From: Burkholderia savannae
GTDB lineage: Bacteria; Pseudomonadota; Gammaproteobacteria; Burkholderiales; Burkholderiaceae
Direction: 5' to 3'
DNA length: 64,000 bases
Assembly: GCF_001524445.2 (NCBI RefSeq)
Contig: NZ_CP013417.1
Span: 2,232,001 to 2,296,000 of the forward strand
Shown: positions 1 to 8,612 of the stretch, piece after piece
Position numbering within the stretch: position 1 is the stretch's first letter
How the letters are laid out: the number at the start of each line of letters is the position of its first letter
The notes under the pieces: model-generated
What the model was told of the DNA's origin: nothing
What the model saw: the letters and a program-made list of their open reading frames with translations, nothing else
The model's database searches: none
Made by a program: the position numbers and the translations under genes

Positions 1-977
1 ACAAGCTATGGAACGCGACGCGCTTCGTGCTGATGAACTGCGAAGGCCACGACTGCGGCTTCGACAAGCCGCAAACCTGCGGCGCGGGCGACTGCGGCCC
101 GGGCGGCTATCTCGACTTCTCCGCGGCCGACCGCTGGATCGTATCGCTGCTGCAGCGCGTCGAGGCGGACATCGCGAAGGGCTTCGCCGACTACCGCTTC
201 GACAACATCGCGAACGCGATCTACAAGTTCGTCTGGGACGAGTACTGCGACTGGTATCTCGAGCTCGCGAAGGTGCAGATCCAGAACGGCACGCCCGAGC
301 AGCAGCGCGCGACGCGCCGCACGCTTTTGCGCGTGCTCGAGACGGTGCTGCGTCTCGCGCACCCGATCATCCCGTTCATCACCGAGGCGCTTTGGCAGAA
401 GGTCGCGCCGCTCGCCGGCCGCCATCCGGCGGGCACCGCGCCAGGCGAAGCGTCGCTGATGGTGCAGGCGTATCCGATCGCCGAGCCGAAGAAGCTCGAC
501 GAGGCGGCCGAACAGTGGGCGGCCGAACTGAAGGCGGTGGTCGATGCATGTCGTAATCTGCGTGGCGAGATGAACTTGTCTCCGGCCACCAAAGTGCCGC
601 TCCTCGCGGCCGGCGACGCCGCGCAGTTGCAGGCGTTCGCACCGTACGTGCAGGCGCTCGCGCGCCTGTCCGAAGTGCGCGTGCTCGCAAGCGAAGCGGC
701 GCTCGACGCGGACGCGCACGGCGCGCCGATCGCGATCGTCGGCGACAACAAGCTGGTGCTGAAGGTCGAGATCGACATCGCGGCGGAACGCGAGCGCCTG
801 TCGAAGGAGATCGCGCGCCTCGAAGGCGAAGTCGTGAAGTGCAACGCGAAGCTCGGCAACGAGGCGTTCGTCGCGAAAGCGCCGCCCGCAGTGGTCGAAC
901 AGGAGCAAAAGCGGCTCGCGGAGTTTCAGAATACGTTGACGAAACTCGGCGCGCAGCTCGCCCGGCTGCCGGCGTAA
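1..977 (+). CDS. valS: valyl-tRNA synthetase, C-terminal part (5' end outside window)
   Basis: Charges tRNA-Val with valine in the cytoplasm. Only about the last 324 codons are present; the reading frame enters at base 3 with the residues [12 protein letters not shown], the typical class I ValRS sequence just beyond the KMSKS loop. An all-helical anticodon-binding domain follows ([12 protein letters not shown], about residues 115-135 of the fragment). The last ~75 residues are charged and coiled ([16 protein letters not shown], then [16 protein letters not shown]), which is the C-terminal coiled-coil arm specific to ValRS. The stop is TAA at 975-977. HIGH and KMSKS motifs are upstream of the window. 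Nothing unusual is seen. Confidence 0.97.
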   Translation, partial: KLWNATRFVLMNCEGHDCGFDKPQTCGAGDCGPGGYLDFSAADRWIVSLLQRVEADIAKGFADYRFDNIANAIYKFVWDEYCDWYLELAKVQIQNGTPEQQRATRRTLLRVLETVLRLAHPIIPFITEALWQKVAPLAGRHPAGTAPGEASLMVQAYPIAEPKKLDEAAEQWAAELKAVVDACRNLRGEMNLSPATKVPLLAAGDAAQLQAFAPYVQALARLSEVRVLASEAALDADAHGAPIAIVGDNKLVLKVEIDIAAERERLSKEIARLEGEVVKCNAKLGNEAFVAKAPPAVVEQEQKRLAEFQNTLTKLGAQLARLPA

Positions 978-1003
978 CAATCCGTAAGGAATCTTGCGTT
1001 CAC

Positions 1004-1009
1004 TATAAT
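1004..1009 (+). promoter_or_regulatory. candidate sigma-70 -10 element for galU
   Basis: A perfect TATAAT lies 54 bases upstream of the galU ATG, in the 86-base gap after valS. No good -35 hexamer is seen at 16-18 bases (981-986 reads TCCGTA), so the promoter call rests on the -10 alone. It would give galU its own leader of about 48 bases. Confidence 0.45.
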
Positions 1010-1063
1010 GCTGCAATCACCATTCGATTCGACCGAATCGATACGAGGAGCAAGGGTTCAATC

Positions 1064-1945
1064 ATGTTGAAAGTCACCAAGGCGGTCTTCCCGGTCGCGG
1101 GCCTGGGCACGCGGTTCCTGCCCGCCACCAAGGCGAGCCCGAAGGAAATGCTGCCCGTCGTCGACAAACCGTTGATCCAGTACGCGGTGGAAGAAGCGAT
1201 TGCAGCGGGCATCACCGAGATGATCTTCGTGACGGGCCGCAGCAAGCGCGCAATCGAGGACCATTTCGACAAGTCGTATGAGATCGAAGCGGAGCTCGAG
1301 GCGCGCGGCAAGGAAAAGCTGCTCGACCTCGTGCGCAACATCAAGCCGAGCCACGTCGATTGCTTCTACGTGCGCCAGCCCGAAGCGCTCGGCCTCGGCC
1401 ACGCGGTGCTGTGCGCGGAGAAGCTCGTCGCGGACAACCCGTTCGCGGTGATCCTCGCCGACGACCTGCTCGACGGCGAGCCGCCCGTGATGAAGCAGAT
1501 GGTCGACGTGTTCGACCACTATCACAGCTCGGTGATCGGCGTCGAGGAGATCCCGCCCGAGGACACGAAGTCCTACGGGATCGTCGACGGCAAGGAATGG
1601 GAAGACTCGATCATCAAGATGTCGGCGATCGTCGAGAAGCCCGCGCCCGAAGTCGCGCCGTCCAATCTCGGCGTCGTCGGCCGCTACGTGCTGAAGCCGC
1701 GGATCTTCGATCATCTGCGCGCGCTCAAGCCCGGCGCGGGCGGCGAGCTGCAGCTGACGGACGCGATCCAGGCGCTTCTCGCGGACGAACAGGTGCTCGC
1801 GTACAAGTATCGCGGCACCCGCTTCGATTGCGGCAGCAAGCTCGGCTATCTGAAGGCGACGGTCGAGTTCGCGCTCCGTCACCCCGAGGTGAAGACCGAG
1901 TTCGAAGCCTATCTGCGCTCGCGCAGCGAAACCCGGCAGCCGTAA
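1064..1945 (+). CDS. galU: UTP--glucose-1-phosphate uridylyltransferase
   Basis: Makes UDP-glucose from UTP and glucose-1-phosphate in the cytoplasm, the precursor for LPS core, capsule and exopolysaccharide sugars. The 293-residue protein has the family's usual length. The N-terminal nucleotide-binding signature is present as [18 protein letters not shown], followed by [20 protein letters not shown], both hallmarks of GalU. A GAGGAG ribosome-binding site at 1045-1050 precedes the ATG at 1064. An upstream extension of the same frame runs back into valS, but it has no homologous sequence and the ATG at 1064 starts exactly at the conserved [10 protein letters not shown]. The gene is convergent with the DUF4136 lipoprotein gene downstream. 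Confidence 0.97.
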   Translation: MLKVTKAVFPVAGLGTRFLPATKASPKEMLPVVDKPLIQYAVEEAIAAGITEMIFVTGRSKRAIEDHFDKSYEIEAELEARGKEKLLDLVRNIKPSHVDCFYVRQPEALGLGHAVLCAEKLVADNPFAVILADDLLDGEPPVMKQMVDVFDHYHSSVIGVEEIPPEDTKSYGIVDGKEWEDSIIKMSAIVEKPAPEVAPSNLGVVGRYVLKPRIFDHLRALKPGAGGELQLTDAIQALLADEQVLAYKYRGTRFDCGSKLGYLKATVEFALRHPEVKTEFEAYLRSRSETRQP

Positions 1946-2016
1946 CCCCGGTCAGGCACGGCGGGCGGCCACGTGCGCCGTCGCCGCGCTTCACGCGCCG
2001 CGCGCCCCGCTGCCGC

Positions 2017-2631
2017 TCAGTTCGAGCGGGCGGGCTTCACCGATACGACGCCGGGAAGCGCGCTCGCGTCGGCCTTCTTCGTTTCCACGAGCCACCCATT
2101 TCCGTCCGCAAACGGCACGCGCGCAAGCGCGCTGCGCACGAGCACGGGCGCCGCCTGCAGCGCATCGGGGCGACGGTCCTGCACGGCCGCCGACACGCGA
2201 TACGCGTCGCGGCCGCTACTGCGCTCGACGAAGCGCAGCGTCAGCACGTGCCGGTAGACCGTGCCCGCGAACGGCAGCCCGAACGGCGCGGGCCCGTCGA
2301 CCGCGACGCACGCCGGCTGCTGCGCGCCGCCGCAGCCCGGCATCGTCAGCGCGACGGACGCCGGCTGCGTCGCATAGGCGATCGACACGCGGTAGCGCGC
2401 CTGCGCGTCGGCCGCTTCGTCGAAGCCGCGCTGCGCGAGCTCGCGGCGCACGAGCGCCTCCACTTGCCCGTAGTCGGCGTTGTCGGCCTGCGCGGCCGTG
2501 CGCGCGAAATCGTAGGTCCGCGCGCCCGCGAGCGCATCGGGTGCGCCCGATGCGCTGACGCCCGTCGTCACCGACGCGCATCCGGACAACAACGCCACCG
2601 CCAGCGCCGCCCCCGCCCACAAGATTTTCAT
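2017..2631 (-). CDS. DUF4136-type lipoprotein
   Basis: A 204-residue predicted lipoprotein. The start MKILWAGAALAVALLSGC gives a short n-region, a hydrophobic core and the lipobox LSGC with lipidated Cys18. The rest resembles the DUF4136 family, whose function is unknown; the region TYDFARTAAQADNADY and the later AYRVSAAVQD region are the family-like stretches. An in-frame ATG 12 bases upstream (2643) would add MGEA. I prefer 2631 because the signal peptide is then of normal form, with GGAGAA just upstream. It lies about 90 bases downstream of the CHASE2 kinase gene on the same strand and could be its distal operon partner. The family assignment is moderate and the lipoprotein call is strong. 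Confidence 0.85.
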   Translation of the reverse strand: MKILWAGAALAVALLSGCASVTTGVSASGAPDALAGARTYDFARTAAQADNADYGQVEALVRRELAQRGFDEAADAQARYRVSIAYATQPASVALTMPGCGGAQQPACVAVDGPAPFGLPFAGTVYRHVLTLRFVERSSGRDAYRVSAAVQDRRPDALQAAPVLVRSALARVPFADGNGWLVETKKADASALPGVVSVKPARSN

Positions 2632-2720
2632 AGCTTCTCCCATATCGCTGTTCGCCCCCGTCCTAGCCATTCGCTCGTGCGCGGGCCCCACCCGCGCCGG
2701 ACGATCGAATCCTGCCGGCG

Positions 2721-5114
2721 TCACGCTGACGGCTCGTCGAGCGTCGGCAGCGACACCGTGATCGCCGTGCCCACGCCCAGCGTGCTGTCCACGCCGACGC
2801 AGCCGCCATGGCGCACGACCACGGTCTTGACGAACGCCATCCCGAGCCCGGACCCGGCGACTTCCGGCCGCTCGTTCGTGTGAAACCGCTTGAAGCGCTC
2901 GAACAGATGCCGCTGATCCTCCGGCGAAATGCCGTAGCCCTGATCGCGGATCGTGCAATGCATGCGCTTCGTGCCCGGCTCGACCGATAGCGTACACGTG
3001 ATCACCGTGTCCGTCGGGCTGTATTTAACCGCATTGTTCAACAGATTCACGAGCGCGCGGGTCATCAGCGAGCGGTCGGCGCCGATCCAGCACGGCTCGT
3101 CGCCAAGCGACGTGTCGATGCGAATCCGCTTCGCCTGCGCCTGCGGCCACACTTCGTCGCTCGCGTCGATCAGCAGATCGGCGAAGCTCACCGCCTCGAG
3201 CTGATACGTCTGCGACTCCGCGCGCGCGAGCTGCACGAACTCGTCGGCGAGCATCAGCGCGCGCTGCGCGTAGCGCTCGATCCGTCCGAGCAGCCCGCGC
3301 GTGTGCTCGGATTCGGCCCGCTGCCGCTCGATCTCGACGAGCGCGAGGATCGACGACTGCGGCGAGCGCATGTCGTGCGACAGCAGATGCAGCGCCTCCT
3401 CGCGCTGCCGCTCGGCCGCGTGCAGCGCGGTCACGTCGACGAGGCTCGCGATCCAGCCCGTCACGCTGCCCTGCGCGTTCGTGCACGGCGCGTAGCGTAA
3501 CAGATGATCGAGGCCGCTCAGGTCGCGAACTTCGATGCCGCGCTCCATCACGTCGTTCGCGTAGTCGCGCGTCGGATCGAGCGCGGCGGGCCAGTGCGCG
3601 CGAAGCTCGACGTCCTGCTCGGCGTTGCCGTCGACCGTCTTCGTGAACGACAGCTCGCCGAACGCGGCGCGCAGCGGCCGCCCTTCCGGCGCCGGCGCGT
3701 TCAGGCGCGCGCAGTAGCGCTTCGCCGCGTGGTTCGCGATCAGCACCGTGCCCGCGAGATCGGTGACGACGACGGGCTCCGGCATGCTGTCGAGGCTGTC
3801 CCAGACGAAGCGCTTCATGTCCTGCACGCGCTGCGCGGCCTGCGCCATCAGCGCCATCTGCCGCTCGAGCACGTCGCCGCCGAATTCGCTGCCCTCGCGC
3901 GGCGCCTCGGGCAGCAGGTGCGGCTCGTCGGCGAGCCGCTGCAGTTCGTAGCGCAGGTACGACATCGTCATCTCGAGGCGCCGCCAGTTCCAGATCGGGT
4001 AGGCCGCGATCAGCCCGAAGATCGCCGGCGCGGGCGACAGCCACAGCCGCGCCTCGTAGAGGAGCGCCGCGCTCGACGCGACCGCGAGCGCGGCAAGGCT
4101 CAGCGTGAGCAGCAGCGAGCGCCACGGCGACAGCATCAGGAAGCCGGCCAGCAGCACGACGAGCGGCAGCAGCGACGCGCTGAACACGAGCCAGCCGGAA
4201 ACGGGCGAGATCGCGCGCCCCGTCATCAGCGTGTCGAGCACGTTCGCATGGATGTAGACGCCGGGCAGCGGACCGAACTCGCCCGAGATCGGCGTCGCGA
4301 AGCGGTCGTAGAGCCCCGACGCGGTCGCGCCGACGATCACGATCTTGCCGCGCAACTGCTCGGGATTCACGCGGCCCGCGAGCACGTCGACGAACGAGAT
4401 CGCCGGATAGTTCTGCGACGCGCGGCTGAACGGAATGAAATAGCGCGCCTCGCCGTTGTCGTCCTGCGCGATGTCGTGCGCGCGCCGCGCGACGGACACG
4501 GGCTGCGCGAGCTTCAGCTGGCCGCTCTCGAGCGCGTGGAACACGGGCACCATCAGCTGCGGCCAGCGGTGCCGGCCGTCGCTCTCGAACAGCGCGACGC
4601 TGCGCACGATGCCGTCCGGGTCGACTTCGAGATTGATGTGGCCCGCGCCCGCGACGTGCTCCGCGAGCACCGGCACGGGCAGATTGACGGTGCGCGTGCC
4701 GTCGCTCTCCTCGGAACTCAGCAGCACCGGCAGGAACGTCGGCGCGAGGTCGAGCGACTTCGCGAGCGCCTTGTCGTCGGCGGAAGGCTCGGTAAACAGC
4801 ACGTCGTAGACGACGGCCGCGGGATGCATCTTCGCGAGCGCGCCGAGGAACTCCGCATGCACGCTGCGCTGCCACGGCCAGCGGCCGAGCGTGTCGAGGC
4901 TGCGATTGTCGATCTCGACGATCGCGATGTTCGACTCGATCGGCACCTTGCGCAGCGTCAGCAAGCGGTCGTAGATGATCCGGTCGACGCTCGCCGTCAT
5001 CCGGCCCGCGACGCCCCCGAGGATCACCGCGACCCCGAGGCAGCCGATCGCGATCCACTCGACGAGAAAGCGGCGGCCGAGCAGCCGCCGCCGTTGCGTG
5101 CGGTCGAATCTCAT
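2721..5114 (-). CDS. CHASE2-domain membrane sensor histidine kinase
   Basis: A 797-residue inner-membrane kinase. A transmembrane helix near residues 18-35 is followed by a large extracytoplasmic CHASE2 domain (about 40-300; note IAIVEIDNRSLDTLGRWPW and GKIVIVGATASGLYD). Three membrane helices come next (about 305-375), then a PAS-like domain (EPVVVTDLAGTVLIANHAA) and a kinase core. The phospho-acceptor is His580 in LLSHDMRSPQSS; the N box reads NLLNNAVKYS, and the G1/G2 boxes are DQGYGI and GSGLGM. All catalytic motifs are present, so it should be active. It starts 10 bases after the LysM/FecR gene, which itself overlaps the response-regulator gene, so the three are probably one transcript. 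The ligand is unknown. Confidence 0.93.
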   Translation of the reverse strand: MRFDRTQRRRLLGRRFLVEWIAIGCLGVAVILGGVAGRMTASVDRIIYDRLLTLRKVPIESNIAIVEIDNRSLDTLGRWPWQRSVHAEFLGALAKMHPAAVVYDVLFTEPSADDKALAKSLDLAPTFLPVLLSSEESDGTRTVNLPVPVLAEHVAGAGHINLEVDPDGIVRSVALFESDGRHRWPQLMVPVFHALESGQLKLAQPVSVARRAHDIAQDDNGEARYFIPFSRASQNYPAISFVDVLAGRVNPEQLRGKIVIVGATASGLYDRFATPISGEFGPLPGVYIHANVLDTLMTGRAISPVSGWLVFSASLLPLVVLLAGFLMLSPWRSLLLTLSLAALAVASSAALLYEARLWLSPAPAIFGLIAAYPIWNWRRLEMTMSYLRYELQRLADEPHLLPEAPREGSEFGGDVLERQMALMAQAAQRVQDMKRFVWDSLDSMPEPVVVTDLAGTVLIANHAAKRYCARLNAPAPEGRPLRAAFGELSFTKTVDGNAEQDVELRAHWPAALDPTRDYANDVMERGIEVRDLSGLDHLLRYAPCTNAQGSVTGWIASLVDVTALHAAERQREEALHLLSHDMRSPQSSILALVEIERQRAESEHTRGLLGRIERYAQRALMLADEFVQLARAESQTYQLEAVSFADLLIDASDEVWPQAQAKRIRIDTSLGDEPCWIGADRSLMTRALVNLLNNAVKYSPTDTVITCTLSVEPGTKRMHCTIRDQGYGISPEDQRHLFERFKRFHTNERPEVAGSGLGMAFVKTVVVRHGGCVGVDSTLGVGTAITVSLPTLDEPSA

Positions 5115-5124
5115 CCGCCGCCCA

Positions 5125-6495
5125 TCAACGCGCGATCGTGAACGCGTTGACCGCGCTGGCCTTCTCGTAGAAACGGCCGCCTTCGTAGCGCTCCGCGATC
5201 ACGGTCCAGTAGTAGTCGCCCGGCTTCAGGTTCGATACGACGATGCGCCCGCCCTGCGCGTCGACCTGGTCGACGATCGGGTTGCTCAGGTCCTTCGATC
5301 CCGACAGCACGAAGCGAAAGCGCGTCGGGCCGGCGGCCGGGCCGCCTTCCGTCGTCGACCAGCGGAACGCGTAGCCGCCGTCGGCGGGCGCCGCCGACAC
5401 ATCGACGCCGAAGCGCCGCCGCTCGAACGCGTAGATGCGCGGCTGGCCTTCGAGGCCGTGCGAATCGATCGCCGAGATCCGGACGAAATAGGTGCCGTCC
5501 GGCACGTCCGCGAAAGCGGCGTGCGGCGTGTTCGCGCGCACTTCCTTGAAGAGATCGTACAGGCCCGCGTCGCGCGCGATCTGCACATGGTAGTTCTGCG
5601 CGCCGTCGAGCGGCACGAGATCGAACGCCACCTGCGGGTCGTCCTGGACCTTCGCCGGATTGACGAGCTGCGGCGCGCCGAGCAGCTCGATCGGGCTGCC
5701 GACGACGCCGCTCGCGCTCGTCACGTTGCCGAAGTTCGCGTGGACGAGCGTGTCGGTCGCGCGCTTCGCGCTCGGCGCGACGCCGACCGTGCCGTCGAGC
5801 ACTTCGACCGTCGTCGACGCGCGGCCGTCCTTGTCGTAATTCACGCGAAAGCGGGTGCCGCGCACGCCGGCGACGACCGACGGCGAGCGGATCTGGAAGC
5901 GGTCGTCCTTCTTCTTCAGATGGGTGACTTCGCTGTCGACCGAGCCGCGCCGCAGATCGATCACGCGCTCGAGCGTGCCCGTCAGCACCGTGCGGCGCAG
6001 CGTCGCGAGGTCGATCTGGCTGTCGGGCGGCAGGCTCAGGTGGGTGCCGTCCGTGAGCTCGAGCGTGACGAATGCGTTCGCGCCCGTGCGCAGGCGATCG
6101 CCTTCCGTCAGCGTCGTGTCGACGGCGACGGGCGAGAACTGCGTCGAGCCGCGCCCCGCGCTCTCGACCGGCCCGTGCGCGGCGATCACGCGCGCCGACA
6201 GCCGCTCCTTGCGCAGCCGCGCTGCGGGCAGCTTCAACGCGATGCCCGGTTGCAGGTGCTTCGGCACCGGCACGTCGTTCAGTTGCGCGACGAGCGGCCA
6301 GTCGTCCGAGCCCTGCAGATAGCGGGCCGCGACGTCGTACAGCGTGTCGCCGTTGCGCGTCGTGTAGTCGACGGTCTGCCCGGACGGATTCTTCGTCTTC
6401 GACGGCTGCGCGGCGGCGTGCTGCGCCGCGAGAGCCGCTGCCGCGGCGCAGCACGCCGTCAGCACGTACTTCGTCACGATCCCGCTGGCACTCAC
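5125..6495 (-). CDS. exported LysM and FecR domain protein
   Basis: A 456-residue predicted periplasmic protein. After a signal peptide (about residues 7-30, ending AQHAAAQ) there is a LysM peptidoglycan-binding domain (about 41-90: VDYTTRNGDTLYDVAARYL ... LQPGIALKLP). A FecR-like domain follows (about 128-222: LTEGDRLRTGANAFVTLELT ... VVAGVRGTRFRVNYD), then two fibronectin-like repeats that end in the ISAID and ERYEGGRFYEKASAVNAF segments. The start is GTG at 6495, whose bases overlap the stop of the response-regulator gene as GTGA, with GGGGG upstream; a second GTG at 6477 would give a more compact signal peptide. FecR domains normally relay signals to sigma factors, but none is encoded here. 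The partners are a response regulator and a CHASE2 kinase. Confidence 0.9.
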   Translation of the reverse strand: MSASGIVTKYVLTACCAAAAALAAQHAAAQPSKTKNPSGQTVDYTTRNGDTLYDVAARYLQGSDDWPLVAQLNDVPVPKHLQPGIALKLPAARLRKERLSARVIAAHGPVESAGRGSTQFSPVAVDTTLTEGDRLRTGANAFVTLELTDGTHLSLPPDSQIDLATLRRTVLTGTLERVIDLRRGSVDSEVTHLKKKDDRFQIRSPSVVAGVRGTRFRVNYDKDGRASTTVEVLDGTVGVAPSAKRATDTLVHANFGNVTSASGVVGSPIELLGAPQLVNPAKVQDDPQVAFDLVPLDGAQNYHVQIARDAGLYDLFKEVRANTPHAAFADVPDGTYFVRISAIDSHGLEGQPRIYAFERRRFGVDVSAAPADGGYAFRWSTTEGGPAAGPTRFRFVLSGSKDLSNPIVDQVDAQGGRIVVSNLKPGDYYWTVIAERYEGGRFYEKASAVNAFTIAR

Positions 6496-7196
6496 TCGGC
6501 ATCCCCCTGCATCACGCGCTCGAGGCGATAGCCGTAGCCGTAGATCGGCGCGAGGCGATAGCCGTTCTCCGGGCGCAGACCGAGCTTCGTGCGCAGCATC
6601 GAGATGTGCGTGTCCATCGTGCGCGACGGAATGTCGGTGGCCTGCTTCCATACGAGATCGAGAATGTGCGCGCGCGACAGCGGCCGGTCGAGGTGCTGGA
6701 ACAACAGCAGCGCGAGCTCGAACTCCTTCTGCGTGAGGCTCACCGGCTTGTCGCCGACGTATGCCTGCTTCAGGTTCGCGTCGAACTTGTAGTTGTCGAA
6801 CTCGCGGATCGACGACTCGGCGTTGACGGGATACGCGCGGCGCAGCAGCGAACCGATCCGCGCGCGCAGGATCGGGCCGGACACGGGCTTCACGACGTAG
6901 TCGTCGGCGCCCGCGTTCAGGATCTGCGTGATGCCCGCCTCGTCGTCGCGGCTCGTCATGAAGATGATCGGCAGGCGATGCTCGACCTGGTTCGCCCGCA
7001 CCCACTTCAATACTTCCTCGCCGGACATGTCCGGCACGTTCCAGTCGAGCACCAGCAAATCGAACGTCTCGCGCTGCAGCCGCTTCTTCAGCGCCTTGCC
7101 TTCCTTGAACGCATAGCACGTATGGCCTGCGGCCGTCAGCGTCTGACTGACAAAATCCGTCTGGGCCTGATCGTCATCCAGTACAGCAATTCTCAT
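6492..7196 (-). CDS. OmpR/PhoB-family response regulator
   Basis: A 234-residue DNA-binding regulator. The receiver domain occupies residues 1-115, with acidic pocket DDD at 7-9, phospho-acceptor Asp51 (LVLDWNVPDMSG), Thr near 80 (IIFMTSRDD) and Lys in VVKPVSG. The C-terminal winged helix (about 135-232) includes LTQKEFELALLLF and RTMDTHISMLRTKLGL. It is the first gene of a minus-strand unit with the LysM/FecR protein (stop and start overlap) and the CHASE2 kinase, which is its likely cognate kinase. The start ATG at 7196 begins the canonical MRIAVLDDD. Confidence 0.95.
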   Translation of the reverse strand: MRIAVLDDDQAQTDFVSQTLTAAGHTCYAFKEGKALKKRLQRETFDLLVLDWNVPDMSGEEVLKWVRANQVEHRLPIIFMTSRDDEAGITQILNAGADDYVVKPVSGPILRARIGSLLRRAYPVNAESSIREFDNYKFDANLKQAYVGDKPVSLTQKEFELALLLFQHLDRPLSRAHILDLVWKQATDIPSRTMDTHISMLRTKLGLRPENGYRLAPIYGYGYRLERVMQGDAE

Positions 7197-7520
7197 AGCA
7201 CCCCGCAAAACGAAATCCATTCGGGCACCCACGCCTGCCGGGCGGCGATGGGCAGGCCTGCACGAGCCCCCGATTCGCATCACTCGCCATTATCGGCCGA
7301 ATGGTGAAGGTTGTCCGGCGCGCCTGCGCGTACCGGTATTCTATGTGATCGATGGCCCCATATCTCAAAAACGGGGCACGCCTGATCGGCGTTTTCATGA
7401 TGGTAGTATGAAAACGGCCGGAGAAATGTGCGTATCGCCGCGTAATTATGTCAACGGCGACCGGATCGCACGCCGCGCCGCCGGCTTTGTGCCCGGCGGG
7501 CGCGGTGGTGAAAACGCCCG
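7197..7520. other. intergenic region upstream of the response-regulator operon
   Basis: No gene is seen in these 324 bases. It should hold the promoter of the response regulator-FecR-kinase operon (minus strand). A TAGAAT hexamer on the minus strand near 7340 is a possible -10 element without a convincing -35. The only clear structure is the inverted repeat at 7390-7416. Confidence 0.6.
7390..7416. promoter_or_regulatory. perfect 9-bp inverted repeat
   Basis: CGTTTTCAT (7390-7398) and ATGAAAACG (7408-7416) are perfect complements separated by nine bases. It lies between the end of the small hypothetical gene and the start of the response regulator, about 195 bases upstream of the latter. It could be an operator or a hairpin; no T-run follows on either strand, which argues against an intrinsic terminator. 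Confidence 0.4.
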
Positions 7521-7907
7521 TCAGACCGGATCGGTCTCGAGAGCGTCACGTGCGACCGCGCGCGGCACGTGTTGCAATGCGTCATGCAGACTCGCCCGCA
7601 CGTGCTCCCAGGCGGCGCCCGCGTAGTCCGGCTGACCGGCTGCCCACGCTTGCGCGAGGTCAAACACGCGCTCGACGGTCGCCGCGCAGCGCGTCAGGTC
7701 TGGCTGCGGACCGCCGAGCGCTTCGCGCATCCATTCGGCGAGCCACGGCATCTCGGCCGCGCTCGAATCCGCGTACGCTTCCAGCGCCGCGCGCGCGTGG
7801 CGGTCATGCTCGGGATCGAGCTCGACGCGCTGGATCGGCCGCCCCCGCTCGCGTGCCCTGCCGTTCGGCTCGAACGGTATCCGAATCGTTCCCGATCTGA
7901 ACAGCAT
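7521..7907 (-). CDS. hypothetical protein, 128 residues
   Basis: I do not recognise this protein. It starts MLFRSGTIRIPFEPNG and is Ala/Arg/Glu-rich, mostly helical in appearance, with Trp residues in EMPWLAEWMREALGG and LAQAWAAGQPDYAGAAWEHV. No signal peptide or membrane helix is visible. The ATG at 7907 is chosen because a very strong purine tract (GGGGGAGG) lies immediately upstream, although the spacing is short; the frame extends a further 28 codons upstream without homologous-looking sequence. It stands alone between two longer gaps. That it is a real gene is likely but not certain. Confidence 0.6.
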   Translation of the reverse strand: MLFRSGTIRIPFEPNGRARERGRPIQRVELDPEHDRHARAALEAYADSSAAEMPWLAEWMREALGGPQPDLTRCAATVERVFDLAQAWAAGQPDYAGAAWEHVRASLHDALQHVPRAVARDALETDPV

Positions 7908-8238
7908 GACCTCCCCCTGTTTGCCGCAACGACACGCACGGGGCATGTCCTTCGCGATGCGTCCCGGCCGCGGCCGCCGTACGCACGGCACGATTCCGCA
8001 GACGAGACTCGACAGCGCAGTATAGGCACCGCGCGGCGAAACTTGGTTTAAGGATTGTTAGACGGATGCGCCGCCCGAGGCCCGCCGGCGGCCGCCAGCC
8101 GCGCTCGCTCGGCCGGCGCGCGACGACATGCGACGACATGCGACGACGTGCGACGACGTGCGACGAAGCGCGAAGAAAAATGCCGCGCCGGGCACGCCCG
8201 CGCGGCATCGGAACGACATGGCGTCGCGGCCGCGCGCG
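7908..8238. other. intergenic region with a 10-bp tandem repeat
   Basis: No gene is seen in these 331 bases. The notable content is the short tandem array at 8121-8170; the remainder is ordinary GC-rich spacer upstream of the hypothetical gene and downstream of the tusA-like gene. Confidence 0.55.
8121..8170. repeat. 10-bp tandem repeat, four full copies plus a partial one
   Basis: Two copies of CGACGACATG are followed by two copies of CGACGACGTG and a degenerate fifth unit (CGACGAAGCG). It lies between the TusA-like and hypothetical genes, outside coding sequence. Such arrays vary in copy number between strains in this group, so it is a candidate VNTR. Confidence 0.85.
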
Positions 8239-8469
8239 TCAGCGGCGGCGCATCAGGAAAACGAACGTCTTGTCCTGCGTCGTCGACGATTCGACGATCT
8301 CGTTGCCCGTCTGTTTCGCGAACGCGGCGAAGTCGCGCTGCGAGCCGGGATCGGTGGCGAGCACCTTCAGAATCTGGCCGCTTTCCATATCGGCGAGCGC
8401 TTTCTTCGCGCGCAGGATCGGCAGCGGGCAATTGAGCCCGCGCGCGTCCACTTCCTTGTGAATGAGCAT
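8239..8469 (-). CDS. TusA/SirA-family sulfur-carrier-like protein
   Basis: A 76-residue cytoplasmic protein of the TusA (SirA/YedF) family, small domains that carry a persulfide on a conserved Cys for tRNA thiolation or other sulfur transfer. The family signature is intact: VDARGLNCPLPILRAKKAL, with active Cys14 in the Cys-Pro-x-Pro motif. Length and the C-terminal beta strand (DKTFVFLMRRR) are typical. No sulfur-relay partner is adjacent, so whether it is TusA proper or a paralogue cannot be told here. Confidence 0.88.
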   Translation of the reverse strand: MLIHKEVDARGLNCPLPILRAKKALADMESGQILKVLATDPGSQRDFAAFAKQTGNEIVESSTTQDKTFVFLMRRR

Positions 8470-8612
8470 CGGCTTTCGACCTTCGAATGGCGCGCCGTCG
8501 CGGCGCTGTCGGAACGACAGATTCTACCGCATGCGCCCCCGTCCGCATCCGCGCGCGAGCGAACGAGCGAACGACTATGCGCGCGGCGCACGGCGGCGGC
8601 GCGCGCGCCGGG

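Noticed and set aside
839..1063. An N-terminal extension of galU into valS
   Set aside because: The extra residues overlap the valS coding sequence in another frame and lack homology; the ATG at 1064 has a ribosome-binding site and begins the conserved sequence.
7339..7345. Minus-strand TAGAAT as promoter of the response-regulator operon
   Set aside because: The best -35 candidate (TTGAGA) is 19 bases away, a poor spacing; kept only as a note in the intergenic entry.
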